64,000 bases of DNA, taken from NCBI RefSeq assembly GCF_021173675.1, contig NZ_JAIHON010000003.1, positions 558,001 through 622,000 on the forward strand, written 5' to 3'. This DNA is from Streptomyces lincolnensis. Lineage in GTDB: Bacteria > Actinomycetota > Actinomycetes > Streptomycetales > Streptomycetaceae. Within the stretch, counting starts at the first letter, position 1. Each line of letters starts with the position of its first letter. Of this stretch, positions 17,200 through 25,371 are shown in pieces. A program made the position numbers and the translations under genes. Under the pieces are notes generated by a model. That model made no database searches and was not told the DNA's origin. It saw only the letters and a program-made list of their open reading frames with translations.

Positions 17200-18255
17200 T
17201 CACGACAGGCGGACGGCTGCCGAATGCGCCAGAGCGGTCAGGGCATTGGCGGCGGGCGCCGGTACGTCCAGTCGGCGCAGGGCGTCGAGGGCTTCCGTCA
17301 CCCGTACGGTGATCATGGCCTCGATGCGGTCAGGGGCCTTCAGTCGGCGCATCACCTCACGGACCGCGTCCACCCCCTCCTCGTCCAGGTCGCGACGGCC
17401 CAGGAGGCCGCGCAGCAGCTCCCGTTCGGCGTCGCCGGCGAGGCGCCAGGTCTCGGCCAGGAGGGCGGTGGGACGGTGGCCGCGCACGTCGTCGGCGCCG
17501 GACTTGCCGGTGCGCTCCGGGTCCCCGAAGAGGCCGAGCAGGTCGTCCCGCAACTGGAACGCCTCGCCCAGCGGCAGCCCGTACGCGGAGTAGCCCTCGC
17601 GCAGACGGGCCCCGGCCCCGGCCAGGGCGCCGCCGATCAACAGGGGCTGTTCGACGGTGTACTTGGCGGTCTTGTAGCGGATCACCTTCAGTGACGCCGT
17701 GGTGTCCGGGCCCGCTCCGGTACGCAGGATCTCCAGGCACTCGCCCGCGATCAGTTCGCGGGCCAGCAGCGACCACAAGGGGCGGGCGCGCGACAGATAC
17801 GCGGCGGGCAGACCGCTGGTGGCGAACACCTGCCCGGCCAGCGACATCAACAGGTCGCCCACCAGCATCGCCAGCGACCGCGCGGCGGCGACGGCACGGG
17901 GGCCGTGGCGTACGGCGTCGCGCAGCGCGAGGTGCGCGGTGGGCCGGCCGTGCCGCAACGGGCTGTCGTCGATGAGGTCGTCGTGCACGACCGCGGCGGC
18001 GTGCACCAGCTCCATGGAGGCCGCCGCCCGCACCAGCGCGTCACTGTCCGGCTGCCCCACCGCGCGCCAGCCCCAGTAGCAGAACGCCGCGCGCAGCCGT
18101 TTGCCGTCCGCGACCGCCGCCTCCACCTGACCGGCCACCGGGTCCAGGCTCGGATCGATCGCCGCGAACCGGTCGGCCTCCTGGGCGACGACCCGGTGCA
18201 GCACCTCGTCGACGCGGGCCTTGAACGCGGCCGGCTCCCACCGGTCAGACGCCAT
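17200..18255 (-). CDS. Trans-isoprenyl diphosphate synthase
   Basis: 351 residues from ATG 18255 (GGAAGAGGG upstream), overlapping the preceding small gene by 11 nt. The first aspartate-rich motif is VVHDDLIDDSPLRHGRPT, which gives DDxxD. The second region is FQLRDDLLGLFGDPERTGKS. GKRLRAAFCYWGWRAVGQ matches the usual GKRxRP block. It should condense IPP with an allylic diphosphate to a C15 or longer chain. The residues just before DDxxD are ELVHAAAV, without a bulky aromatic at the usual length-limiting position, so a long product is possible. It sits between the small protein and the MpaB-type oxygenase. Confidence 0.88.
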   Translation of the reverse strand: MASDRWEPAAFKARVDEVLHRVVAQEADRFAAIDPSLDPVAGQVEAAVADGKRLRAAFCYWGWRAVGQPDSDALVRAAASMELVHAAAVVHDDLIDDSPLRHGRPTAHLALRDAVRHGPRAVAAARSLAMLVGDLLMSLAGQVFATSGLPAAYLSRARPLWSLLARELIAGECLEILRTGAGPDTTASLKVIRYKTAKYTVEQPLLIGGALAGAGARLREGYSAYGLPLGEAFQLRDDLLGLFGDPERTGKSGADDVRGHRPTALLAETWRLAGDAERELLRGLLGRRDLDEEGVDAVREVMRRLKAPDRIEAMITVRVTEALDALRRLDVPAPAANALTALAHSAAVRLS

Positions 18256-18550
18256 CGGCCCTCTTCCGGGCGGTCGCGTGCCGGGCGAGGACCTCCAGAT
18301 GGGCCGGCGGGACGGCCCCGTACCGGTCCAGCACCAGACGCCCGCGCGCCACGAGGTCCGCTTCGGCCTCCGCCGCCAGTTCGGTGACGTCCGAGCGGCG
18401 CAGCAGCCCCCGCACGGTCCCCAGAGCCGACCCCAGCGTGCTCATCGCCAGATCGGCCACACCTGCGACCAGCAGCACGGCTCGACCCTCCAGACTGTCC
18501 AGGCCGTCAGGTCCCTCCACGCCCTCGTGCCGTCCCGCTTCCCGCGTCAT
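18245..18550 (-). CDS. Small helical protein of the prenyl operon
   Basis: 101 residues from ATG 18550 with GGGGAG upstream; longer in-frame starts look non-coding. A central hydrophobic helix (GRAVLLVAGVADLAMSTLGSAL) precedes an amphipathic helix with RGLLRRSDVTELAAEAEADL. No catalytic motif is visible. It overlaps the prenyl synthase by 11 nt, so the two are translated together. It may be an accessory subunit or membrane tether of the synthase. Short proteins next to such synthases are sometimes labelled polyprenyl synthetase, but no synthase motif is present here. Confidence 0.65.
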   Translation of the reverse strand: MTREAGRHEGVEGPDGLDSLEGRAVLLVAGVADLAMSTLGSALGTVRGLLRRSDVTELAAEAEADLVARGRLVLDRYGAVPPAHLEVLARHATARKRADGV

Positions 18551-18783
18551 GCTGTCTCCCCACCCACACGCATCCGGACGGCGCCGGTCACCCGCCGCCC
18601 TTCCGAGCATCGCGGCACGCGGCGGTGGAGAGCCGAGGAACTCACGATCGAGTGATCACATCGCTCGGCCGTACGGGCAGCGGCCGTGCGGTCACCCGCC
18701 CCGCGCGCGGTCCTCGGGCGCAGGGATCACGTGCCGGTCACCGAACGGCCCCGGGCGCGGCGGAACTTGGCCGGCCGGGCCGG

Positions 18784-19461
18784 TCACGTCAGGTCCGAGG
18801 CGTCGACGGGCAGCTCCGACAGGCGCCACTCCAGCATGCCGTCGTCGAGCCGGATCGCCCGGCGCCCGAGGCCGGTCAGCAGTCGTACGGCGTCGTAGGC
18901 CAGGACGCAGTACTCGCCGCGGCAGTAGACGACGATCTCGGTGTCCTCGGGAACCTCCTCGATGCGCTCGGCGAGTTCCGCGACCGGGAGGGAGATCGCG
19001 CCGGGGATGTGCCCGGCCCGGTACTCCTCCACGGGCCGCACATCGAGTACGACGACGTCCCCGGCGGCGAGCCGGACCCGCAGCTCCGCACGGCTGAGCT
19101 CGGCGGCGCCGTCCTCGCCGAGATAGGCGTCGCGGGCGGCGGGCACGGCGTCCTGGTGGGCTTCCGCGACCTTGCGCAGCAGTGCGAACAGCTGAGCGAC
19201 GTCGTCGCCGGACAGGCGGTAGTGGATGCGCACGCCCTCGCGGCGGGTGACGACGAAGCCGGCCTGCTTGAGGATCTGCAGGTGCGCCGACGCGGTCGTC
19301 AGGTTCAGCCCGGCCGCCTTCGCCAGCGCGTCCACGGTGCGCTCGCCCTGGGCCAGCAGATCCAGCAGCTCCAGCCGCTTTCCGCTGGCCAGCGCCTTGC
19401 CGCTGGTCGCGAACGCGTCGTACAGCCGCGCCTTCGACGCGCTCTTCGTGCTCTCGGGCAT
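18784..19461 (-). CDS. ArsR-type regulator fused to a rhodanese domain
   Basis: 225 residues from ATG 19461 with GGAGGAT. The ArsR winged helix (about 10-90) contains ALASGKRLELLDLLAQGE and NLTTASAHLQILKQAGFV. It has no Cys, so a classic metal site is absent. The rhodanese domain (about 120-220) has VVVLDVRPVEEYRAGHIPGA and an active-site loop CRGEYC with two Cys. Sulfane sulfur bound at this loop could change DNA binding. It diverges from a persulfide dioxygenase/rhodanese gene across an 88-bp control region containing a perfect palindrome. Confidence 0.85.
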   Translation of the reverse strand: MPESTKSASKARLYDAFATSGKALASGKRLELLDLLAQGERTVDALAKAAGLNLTTASAHLQILKQAGFVVTRREGVRIHYRLSGDDVAQLFALLRKVAEAHQDAVPAARDAYLGEDGAAELSRAELRVRLAAGDVVVLDVRPVEEYRAGHIPGAISLPVAELAERIEEVPEDTEIVVYCRGEYCVLAYDAVRLLTGLGRRAIRLDDGMLEWRLSELPVDASDLT

Positions 19462-19471
19462 GACATCCTCC

Positions 19472-19489
19472 ATAAATCCATGGATTATT
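19472..19489. promoter_or_regulatory. Palindromic operator of the ArsR-rhodanese regulator
   Basis: A perfect 12-bp palindrome, AATCCATGGATT (19475-19486), is flanked by A/T-rich bases (ATA and ATTG) that are rare in this DNA. It lies 14 nt upstream of the regulator ATG and about 65 nt upstream of the dehydrogenase-facing neighbour gene (the GTG at 19550). It is the only clear candidate site in the divergent gap. Confidence 0.6.
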
Positions 19490-19549
19490 GTAATTGAGAC
19501 CGGGGGGCGCGACCACCGGCCCCCGCCACCGAGATCCTGGGAGGACACC

Positions 19550-20929
19550 GTGGGCTTCGCGGACGATCATCTGATCCCCCTCGTCGACCAGGGGCTGGGC
19601 AACAGCGCCTACCTGCTCGACCTCGGCGACGGGCGTGCCGTGGCCGTCGACACCAGCCGCGACCTGCGTGCCCTGCACGCGGAGGCCGAGCGGCGCGGTC
19701 TGACCGTGGCCTTCGCCGCGGACACCCATCTGCACGCCGACTTCCTCTCCGGCGCCGTCCAACTCGGCCATGACACCGGCGCGACCGTGCTCGCCTCGGC
19801 CGCGGGCCACCGCGCCTTCGCCCACACTCCGCTCGCGGACGGCGACGAGATCGACCTCGGCGGTCTGACGCTGCGGGCCCTGGCCACTCCCGGTCACACC
19901 GACGAGCACCTGTCCTTCCTGCTCCTGGACGGCGCCCGCGCACTCGGGGTGTTCACCGGCGGATCGCTGATCGTGAACTCCGCCGCCCGCACCGACCTCC
20001 TCGGCGCGGAGCGGACCGAGGAACTCGCCCGCGCCCAGTACCGGTCACTGAAGCGGTTGACCGCGCTGCCGGACGAGGTCGCGGTATGGCCCACCCACGG
20101 TTCCGGGTCGTTCTGTTCCGCCCCGCCCGGAACCGAGCGCACCACCACCATCGGCGCGCAGAAGCGGGCCAACCCGCTGCTCGCCGCCCCCGACGAGGAC
20201 ACCTTCGTGCGCCGGCTCGTGGAGAGCCTCGGGAGCTACCCCGCCTACTTCGACCGGCTCGCGGAGGTCAACCGGCGCGGCCCCACCGTCCTCACCGGTG
20301 CCCCACCGCTGCCCGACCTGTCCGCCGACCGGGTCGGGACCCTGATGGCGGAGGGAGGCCACGTCGTCGACGCCCGGCCCGCCGCCGACTACGCGGCCGG
20401 CCACATCCCCGGTGCCGTGTCCATCCCGCTGCGCGACCAGTTCGCCACCTGGCTCGGCTGGCTGCTGCCCGACAGCGCACCCCTCGCCTTCGTCACCGGC
20501 GAGGACCAGGACCTGAGCGAGATCGTCTGGCAGGCCCACAAGGTCGGCTACGAGCGGCTCGCCGGCCGCCTGGCGGGAGGCATGGACGCCTGGCTCGTCG
20601 ACGGTCGCCCCCGGAACACCACGCCCTTCGTCCCAGCCGACCGGGCGGGGGAGCGGCCCTACCTGGACGTGCGGCAGGCATCGGAGTTCGACGCCGGACA
20701 CGTCCCCGGGGCCCTGCACATCGAACTCGGCGACCTCCCGGCCCGCGCCGCCGACGCCCCGCCCGGCGCGATCGTCGCCTGCGGCCACGGCGAGCGTGCC
20801 ATGACCGCCGCCAGCCTGCTGGAGCGCGCGGGACACACCGATCTCGTCGTCCTCGACGGAGGGCCGGAGCAGTACGCCAGCGCCCACGGCCGGCACCTCG
20901 CCGAGGGAACGGAGGCCACCCGGCCGTGA
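19550..20929 (+). CDS. Persulfide dioxygenase-like MBL protein fused to two rhodanese domains
   Basis: 459 residues from GTG 19550 (GGGAGGA upstream). The MBL domain (1-240) has ADTHLHADFLSGA, ATPGHTDEHLSF, and TGGSLIVNSAARTDL with the metal Asp, then VWPTHGSGSFCS. This is the iron-dependent ETHE1/CstB pattern. Rhodanese domain 1 (about 265-355) has DARPAADYAAGHIPGA but no catalytic Cys. Domain 2 (about 365-455) has the loop ACGHGERAM with Cys. The fusion probably oxidises glutathione- or mycothiol-type persulfide to sulfite and moves sulfur. It overlaps the next gene by 4 nt (GTGA). Confidence 0.85.
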   Translation: MGFADDHLIPLVDQGLGNSAYLLDLGDGRAVAVDTSRDLRALHAEAERRGLTVAFAADTHLHADFLSGAVQLGHDTGATVLASAAGHRAFAHTPLADGDEIDLGGLTLRALATPGHTDEHLSFLLLDGARALGVFTGGSLIVNSAARTDLLGAERTEELARAQYRSLKRLTALPDEVAVWPTHGSGSFCSAPPGTERTTTIGAQKRANPLLAAPDEDTFVRRLVESLGSYPAYFDRLAEVNRRGPTVLTGAPPLPDLSADRVGTLMAEGGHVVDARPAADYAAGHIPGAVSIPLRDQFATWLGWLLPDSAPLAFVTGEDQDLSEIVWQAHKVGYERLAGRLAGGMDAWLVDGRPRNTTPFVPADRAGERPYLDVRQASEFDAGHVPGALHIELGDLPARAADAPPGAIVACGHGERAMTAASLLERAGHTDLVVLDGGPEQYASAHGRHLAEGTEATRP

Positions 20930-22203
20930 ACGCCCGGCCCGGCACCGGGACACGGGCCGGCGCCTCAGGGCGGCCGGTCCGGCTCGGACTGCGGGAGAAC
21001 CGGCCGCAGTTCATCCTGCTGGTCATCGTCAACATCTGCGTCGGCGGCCTGGTCGGTCTGGAGCGCACCACGGTCCCGCTGATCGGCACCGACGTCTTCG
21101 GCCTGACCAGTGACCTGGCCGTGTTCTCCTTCATCATCGCCTTCGGCCTCACCAAGGCCCTGACGAATCTCGCGGCCGGCGCGCTGACCGCCCGCTTCCG
21201 CCGCAGGCAGCTCCTGGTCGCCGGCTGGCTGCTCGGCATCCCCGTGCCCTTCGCGCTGGCCTGGGCACCGTCCTGGGGCTGGATCGTGGCCGCCAACGTG
21301 CTGCTCGGTCTCAACCAGGGCCTGACCTGGTCGATGACCGTCAACATGAAGATCGACCTCGTCGGCCCCTCCCGCCGAGGCCTGGCCACCGGCCTCAACG
21401 AGGCGGCCGGCTACACCGCCGTCGGTGTCACCGCCCTGCTCACCGGCTACCTCGCCACCGCCCACGGTCTGCGTCCGGTCCCCGAACTGATCGGCGTCGT
21501 GTTCGTCGTGGCCGGCCTGGCCCTGGCCCTGGTCGTGCGGGACACCGCCGCCCACGTCGCCCTCGAACTCGCCCAGCACACCGAGCCACTGCCCACCGGC
21601 GAGGACACCAGGCTCGCCCCGACGTTCGCCCGCACCTCCTGGCACCACCGCTCCCTGCGCGGCGCGAGCCAGGCCGGCCTGGTCAACAACCTCAACGACG
21701 GCCTGACCTGGGGCGTCTTCCCTCTGCTGTTCACGGACCACGGCCTCGGACTCGCCGCCGTCGGCCTGATCAAGGGCCTCTACCCGATCCTGTGGGGCAT
21801 CGGCCAGATCCCCACCGGCCACCTCGCCGACCGCATCGGCCGCAAACCCCTCATCGTCACCGGCATGCTCGTCCAGGCAGGCGGGTTCGTGCTCGCCCTC
21901 GCCCTGCTGGACCGCCCGCTGCTCGCCGGGGTCCTGTCCGCCGTCGCACTCGGCATCGGAACCGCCATGGTCTATCCGGCTCTGCTCGCGTCCGTCTCCG
22001 ACCACGCGCATCCCGCCTGGCGCGCCAACGCCCTCGGCACGTACCGCTTCTGGCGCGACATGGGCTACGCGGCGGGCGCCCTGGTCGCAGGCGTCCTCGC
22101 CGACACCCTCGGCCTGAACGCCACGATCATCGCCGCGGCCGTCCTCACCGCCGCGTCGGGGCTCCTCGCCGCCCGATGGATCACCGAGCGCCCGGTTCGC
22201 TGA
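20926..22203 (+). CDS. MFS transporter of the sulfur locus
   Basis: 425 residues from GTG 20926, overlapping the dioxygenase stop (GTGA). About twelve hydrophobic segments are present. The A-motif-like loop after TM8 reads GHLADRIGRKPLIV, and the cytoplasmic loop after TM2 contains ALTARFRRRQL. It is translationally coupled to the persulfide dioxygenase, so a sulfur-linked cargo such as sulfite, thiosulfate or an organic thiol is inferred. Nothing in the sequence identifies the substrate directly. Confidence 0.85.
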   Translation: MNARPGTGTRAGASGRPVRLGLRENRPQFILLVIVNICVGGLVGLERTTVPLIGTDVFGLTSDLAVFSFIIAFGLTKALTNLAAGALTARFRRRQLLVAGWLLGIPVPFALAWAPSWGWIVAANVLLGLNQGLTWSMTVNMKIDLVGPSRRGLATGLNEAAGYTAVGVTALLTGYLATAHGLRPVPELIGVVFVVAGLALALVVRDTAAHVALELAQHTEPLPTGEDTRLAPTFARTSWHHRSLRGASQAGLVNNLNDGLTWGVFPLLFTDHGLGLAAVGLIKGLYPILWGIGQIPTGHLADRIGRKPLIVTGMLVQAGGFVLALALLDRPLLAGVLSAVALGIGTAMVYPALLASVSDHAHPAWRANALGTYRFWRDMGYAAGALVAGVLADTLGLNATIIAAAVLTAASGLLAARWITERPVR

Positions 22204-22282
22204 AGCGGAGCGACGATGTGCGCGCCGGGGAGGCGGTGCGTGGGCGAGGCCGACATCCCGGGGCAGGGGAGACGTCATCCGT

Positions 22283-22328
22283 AAACCGATCGGTTTTCAT
22301 TTCGTGGAAACCGGGTTAACCTCGCCTT
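22283..22328 (+). promoter_or_regulatory. Operator and leaderless promoter of the TetR at 22329
   Basis: A perfect 14-bp palindrome AAACCGATCGGTTT (22283-22296) overlaps a -35-like TTTTCA (22294-22299). After 17 nt comes TAACCT (22317-22322), and the ATG lies 6 nt later with no ribosome site. A further half-site AAACCG begins at 22308. Autorepression and a leaderless mRNA are likely. Confidence 0.7.
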
Positions 22329-22898
22329 ATGGCCACAGAGGTGAAGGCGACGTCCCGAGAGCGGCTGCTGGAGGCGGCGGCCACGCTCGCCTGCCGCGAG
22401 GGCGTCGGCGTCGGCGTCGAGGCGGTGTGCAAGGCGGCCGGGGTGTCCAAGCGCTCGATGTACCAGCTGTTCGAGAGCAAGGGTGACCTGCTGGCGGCGA
22501 GCCTGGAGCGACTGGCCGCCTCCTACGCGGCCTCTCTCCTGCCCGGGGCGGACCACCGGCGTTCGGCCCGTGAGCGGGTCCTGCATGTCTTCGAGCAACT
22601 GGAGTCGCAGGCCGGTGCGCCCGGATTCCGGGGCTGTGCCTACCTGACCGTGCAGATGGAGCTCAAGGATGAGAGTCACCCGGCGAGCAGGGTGGCCCGG
22701 CGGGTCAAGGGCGACCTGGAGGCCTTCTTCCGTGCCGAGGCCGCGCGGGGCGGGGCGAGGGACCCGGACCTGCTGGCCCGGCAGCTGACACTGGTCTTCG
22801 ACGGGGCCGGTGCGCGCGGGGGGATCGGCGCCGACTCCCTGCCCGGGCTCATCGCACCCACGGTGGTCACCCTGCTCGACGCGGCAGAGCTGCGCTGA
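22329..22898 (+). CDS. TetR family regulator
   Basis: 189 residues from ATG 22329. HTH: LLEAAATLACREGVGVGVEAVCKAAGVSKRSMYQLFESK (two adjoining helices plus recognition helix, given as positions 14-52 rather than as a motif). The C-terminal domain contains FRGCAYLTVQMELKDESHPA, as in the group that regulates adjacent oxidoreductases. Its operator motif reappears twice before the SDR gene at 26747, making that gene its probable second target. The region directly after it (22899-23026) contains no gene. Confidence 0.88.
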   Translation: MATEVKATSRERLLEAAATLACREGVGVGVEAVCKAAGVSKRSMYQLFESKGDLLAASLERLAASYAASLLPGADHRRSARERVLHVFEQLESQAGAPGFRGCAYLTVQMELKDESHPASRVARRVKGDLEAFFRAEAARGGARDPDLLARQLTLVFDGAGARGGIGADSLPGLIAPTVVTLLDAAELR

Positions 22899-23026
22899 CG
22901 GGGTGCCTCCGGGTGCGGGGGAGGCGCCTCTCGGCCGCTCAGGGAGGGGGAGCTGTGGCGCGCGGCCGCGGAATCGCGCCACTGCGCGCCGGAGGGTTGC
23001 CCTCGCTGTCCCGCCTCGGCCGCCCG

Positions 23027-23133
23027 CCGAGGACTCACCCCGCCGAGGACTCATCCCGCCGGGGGGGGGGGGGGGCTCACCCTGCTGAGGACTCACCTCG
23101 CCGAGGACTCACCCCGACCGACGACTCGTCCCG
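23027..23133. repeat. Imperfect 16-bp tandem repeats with a 15-G run
   Basis: Units of CCGAGGACTCACCCCG stand at 23027, 23043, 23085, 23101 and 23118 with 1-3 changes each. A sixth unit between 23059 and 23084 has its AGGA replaced by an uninterrupted run of G (23061-23075, 15 G including flanking unit bases). The array encodes the last residues of the MerR gene. It is prone to slippage both biologically and in sequencing. Confidence 0.85.
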
Positions 23134-23820
23134 CCGGCACGCCTGCCGATGATGGCGACGGTGGTTCGCGTCCTCCTGTGCCAGTCGTCGCAGAAGCCTG
23201 ACGACCGGCTCGAACAGCACGGTCAGGAACACCGCTCGCTCGGCGAGGGTGATGCGGTCCTCGATCCCGTCGAACTGCGCGAGATCCAGGTCCGCGGTGG
23301 CCGTGGCGAGCTGTGCGTAGGGGAGGAGGTCGTCGGTCGTGTAGTCGGCGCCGAGGCGGCCCAGCGCGGCGAGACTCGCGGCGAGGGCCGGGCGGTGCGG
23401 CGAGGCGTCGGAGATCTGCCAGCCCATGCCCGCGATGAGGGCCTCGACCCGTGCGGCGGCCTCCTCGCCCGACTCCGACTCCGCCTCCGCGGCGGCGCTG
23501 TCCGGCCCGGCGTCGCCCCTGCCGCCCTTCTCGATCTTGTCCGCGGAGGGTACGGGCAGGGCGTGGTGGACGACGCCCAGGGTCTCGAACTCGTCCAGCG
23601 GGCGGTCGACGGCGTCGAGTACTTCACGGGTCCGGGCCACGGACAGTCCGCCGAGCTGGATGAGGGAACGGATCAGGCGGAGTCGCTGGACGTGCTCCTC
23701 GCCGTACTCGACCGCTGTGGGGTTCACCGCGCGTCCCTCGGGGAGCAGTCCCTCCCGTCGGTAGTACTTGATGGTCGCCACCGGCACCCCCGACCGCTGG
23801 CTGAGCTCTGAAATCCTCAT
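23077..23820 (-). CDS. MerR family regulator with repeat-encoded tail
   Basis: 247 residues from ATG 23820 (GAGGGAGCGC upstream). The N-terminal MerR HTH reads MRISELSQRSGVPVATIKYY with REGLLPEGRAV. A dimerisation helix follows, then an acidic Ala/Glu/Ser-rich insert (about 110-130) and a helical C-terminal domain. The recognisable fold ends near LRRLAQEDANHRRHHR. The last 20 residues (RRDESSVG, SPRRGESSAG) come from the tandem repeat and the stop falls inside the array, so the natural C-terminus may differ. The upstream inverted repeat suggests autoregulation. Confidence 0.82.
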   Translation of the reverse strand: MRISELSQRSGVPVATIKYYRREGLLPEGRAVNPTAVEYGEEHVQRLRLIRSLIQLGGLSVARTREVLDAVDRPLDEFETLGVVHHALPVPSADKIEKGGRGDAGPDSAAAEAESESGEEAAARVEALIAGMGWQISDASPHRPALAASLAALGRLGADYTTDDLLPYAQLATATADLDLAQFDGIEDRITLAERAVFLTVLFEPVVRLLRRLAQEDANHRRHHRQACRRDESSVGVSPRRGESSAG

Positions 23821-23846
23821 GCGCTCCCTCACGCTCGACTGTCCCA

Positions 23847-23924
23847 CCAGTATCGCGGTTACCTGGGGTTGCACTGCCGATCTCGATAGTGCCAGTATCG
23901 GGCATCCGGTAGTAGCACTATCGA
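23847..23924. promoter_or_regulatory. Inverted and direct repeats upstream of MerR
   Basis: A perfect 10-bp inverted repeat, TCGATAGTGC (23883-23892) and GCACTATCGA (23915-23924), has a 22-bp spacer. The motif CCAGTATCG also occurs twice, near 23847 and 23892. MerR proteins bind dyads within overlong promoter spacers, which fits this arrangement. The rest of 23821-24118 holds no gene. Confidence 0.6.
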
Positions 23925-24118
23925 GTGCTTCCTCGGCGCGCCCGCTCCCTCCGTGCGCGTGGCCAACAGGCTGCCCGAGGACGCCACTTGCCCCCTTCGG
24001 CCGTACCCGGCCGTAGTTCTTCCTCGGCTCCTCCTCCCCCCAATCGGGGCCCGGCCCGTCAGTCCCGGATCCGGTCGTCCCGTACCGCCTCGTAGCCTCG
24101 ACAACGGAGAACCACACC

Positions 24119-24733
24119 ATGTCCCAGCGAATCGGCAAGACCCATTGGAAGCGCTTCGCCGTCGGCGCGGTGCCGACGGTGGCCGCCACGGCGGCGGTCG
24201 CCGTCTCCATGGCCCAGGGCGCGCTGGCCGCTTCGTTCAGCATCTCCGGTTCCGACTTCAAGGTCTCCGCCGGCTCCCTGAGCGGTACCGGATTCGGCAA
24301 CTACGCCACGGTGGACGTCGCCAAGGACGGCAAGCAGGTGCCCGTCTCGGTCTCGTCCATCAAGGACGCGACGATCGTCGACATGTGCCAGTCCGTCCCG
24401 GTGAACTTTCCCGTGCTCGGCACCTACACGATGTCGCTCAAGGCCGGAGGGTCGGGTACACCGGTCAAGGCCAAGAACCTCTACATCGACATGACCGATC
24501 TTCAGGCCAAGTCCGGCACCTTCAACAACGTCGACATCGGTGTCGCCGTCGGTGCCATGACCAAGGGTCAGGTCAACCCCAAGGACCACGTCGACCCCAA
24601 CGGTTACGCCCAGCAGGCGGACTCGGTCGAGATCATCGACGCCCACCAGAGGGTCTGGGCCACCACGGCCGGGACGTTCGAACTGTCGGGCCTGCACATG
24701 AACATCTCCGCAGGCCGCCACGACTGCTTCTGA
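24119..24733 (+). CDS. Secreted DUF6230-family protein
   Basis: 204 residues from ATG 24119. Arg/Lys-rich N-terminus (KTHWKRFAVG), then a hydrophobic segment ending ALAASFS, a signal peptide or anchor. The mature part is beta-rich (FSISGSDFKVSAGSLSGTGF, KAKNLYIDMTDLQ, GTFELSGLHMNIS) and low in charge, with one Cys in the middle and one near the C-terminus (GRHDCF) that could pair. DUF6230 proteins are common in Streptomyces, usually beside DUF6114 proteins, and their function is unknown. It heads a three-gene run. Confidence 0.8.
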   Translation: MSQRIGKTHWKRFAVGAVPTVAATAAVAVSMAQGALAASFSISGSDFKVSAGSLSGTGFGNYATVDVAKDGKQVPVSVSSIKDATIVDMCQSVPVNFPVLGTYTMSLKAGGSGTPVKAKNLYIDMTDLQAKSGTFNNVDIGVAVGAMTKGQVNPKDHVDPNGYAQQADSVEIIDAHQRVWATTAGTFELSGLHMNISAGRHDCF

Positions 24734-24864
24734 CCTCGCGCCCGCCCCGTGGCCGCCGACGCGCAAGCGACGGCCAGGGCCCGGGGCGTCGGCACCCCGC
24801 TCCCCTCACCCCGCTCACACCCCCCACGCACACCATGATTCGCTCACGACCTGGGAGCTGCCCC

Positions 24865-25371
24865 ATGACGAGTGCCGGCACATCCGCGCACCCCCACAGC
24901 GACAGCGGATTCACCCGCACACGCCGGGACTTCCAAGGCTGGCGGCGCACTCGCCCCTTCTGGGCGGGCCTGTTGGTGCTCCTTTCCGCCGCGCCCATCA
25001 TCTACTTCCCGTACTTCAACCTCTCCCTGGGTGCCCTGTCCGTGGCGATGTCCACCACGGCGGGAGCAGGTTCGCTGGTCATCGGCCTGACGCTGATCGT
25101 CCTGGGTGGACTGCTCTGGTTCCAGCCGGTCATCAGGTTCTTCGCCGGCTGCGTCGCCATCTTCCTGGGCGTGCTGTCGCTGCCCATCTCCAACTTCGGC
25201 GGATTCCTCTTCGGCATGCTGCTCGCGACCACCGGAGGGCTCCTCGCACTGGCGTGGGGTCCGGTGGAGGAGCAGCCCACGGACATACCGAGCGGCGCCG
25301 AGGGTTCGGCCGTGTCCGCCGATCCCGAAGTGAGCGTGACCGCCGGTTCCGAAGAGAGGGCGGGGGAATGA
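24865..25371 (+). CDS. DUF6114-family membrane protein
   Basis: 168 residues from ATG 24865 (GGGAGC upstream). Four membrane segments lie between about residues 30 and 130 (e.g. FWAGLLVLLSAAPIIYFPYF, LVIGLTLIVLGGLLWF, GGFLFGMLLATTGGLLALAW), followed by an acidic cytoplasmic or external tail. FYFxxLSLGALSVAMSTTAG-type residues (NLSLGALSVAMSTTAG) are typical of DUF6114. It overlaps the next gene by 4 nt (ATGA) and follows DUF6230, its usual partner. Function unknown. Confidence 0.8.
   Translation: MTSAGTSAHPHSDSGFTRTRRDFQGWRRTRPFWAGLLVLLSAAPIIYFPYFNLSLGALSVAMSTTAGAGSLVIGLTLIVLGGLLWFQPVIRFFAGCVAIFLGVLSLPISNFGGFLFGMLLATTGGLLALAWGPVEEQPTDIPSGAEGSAVSADPEVSVTAGSEERAGE

Noticed and set aside
20965..22278. 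437-codon antisense frame over the MFS gene
   Set aside because: Gly/Asp/Gln-rich, typical reverse reading of membrane-protein codons; no ribosome site or motif.
23061..23075. G15 run as a G-quadruplex regulator
   Set aside because: A single homopolymer inside a tandem array with uncertain length; slippage is the simpler reading.
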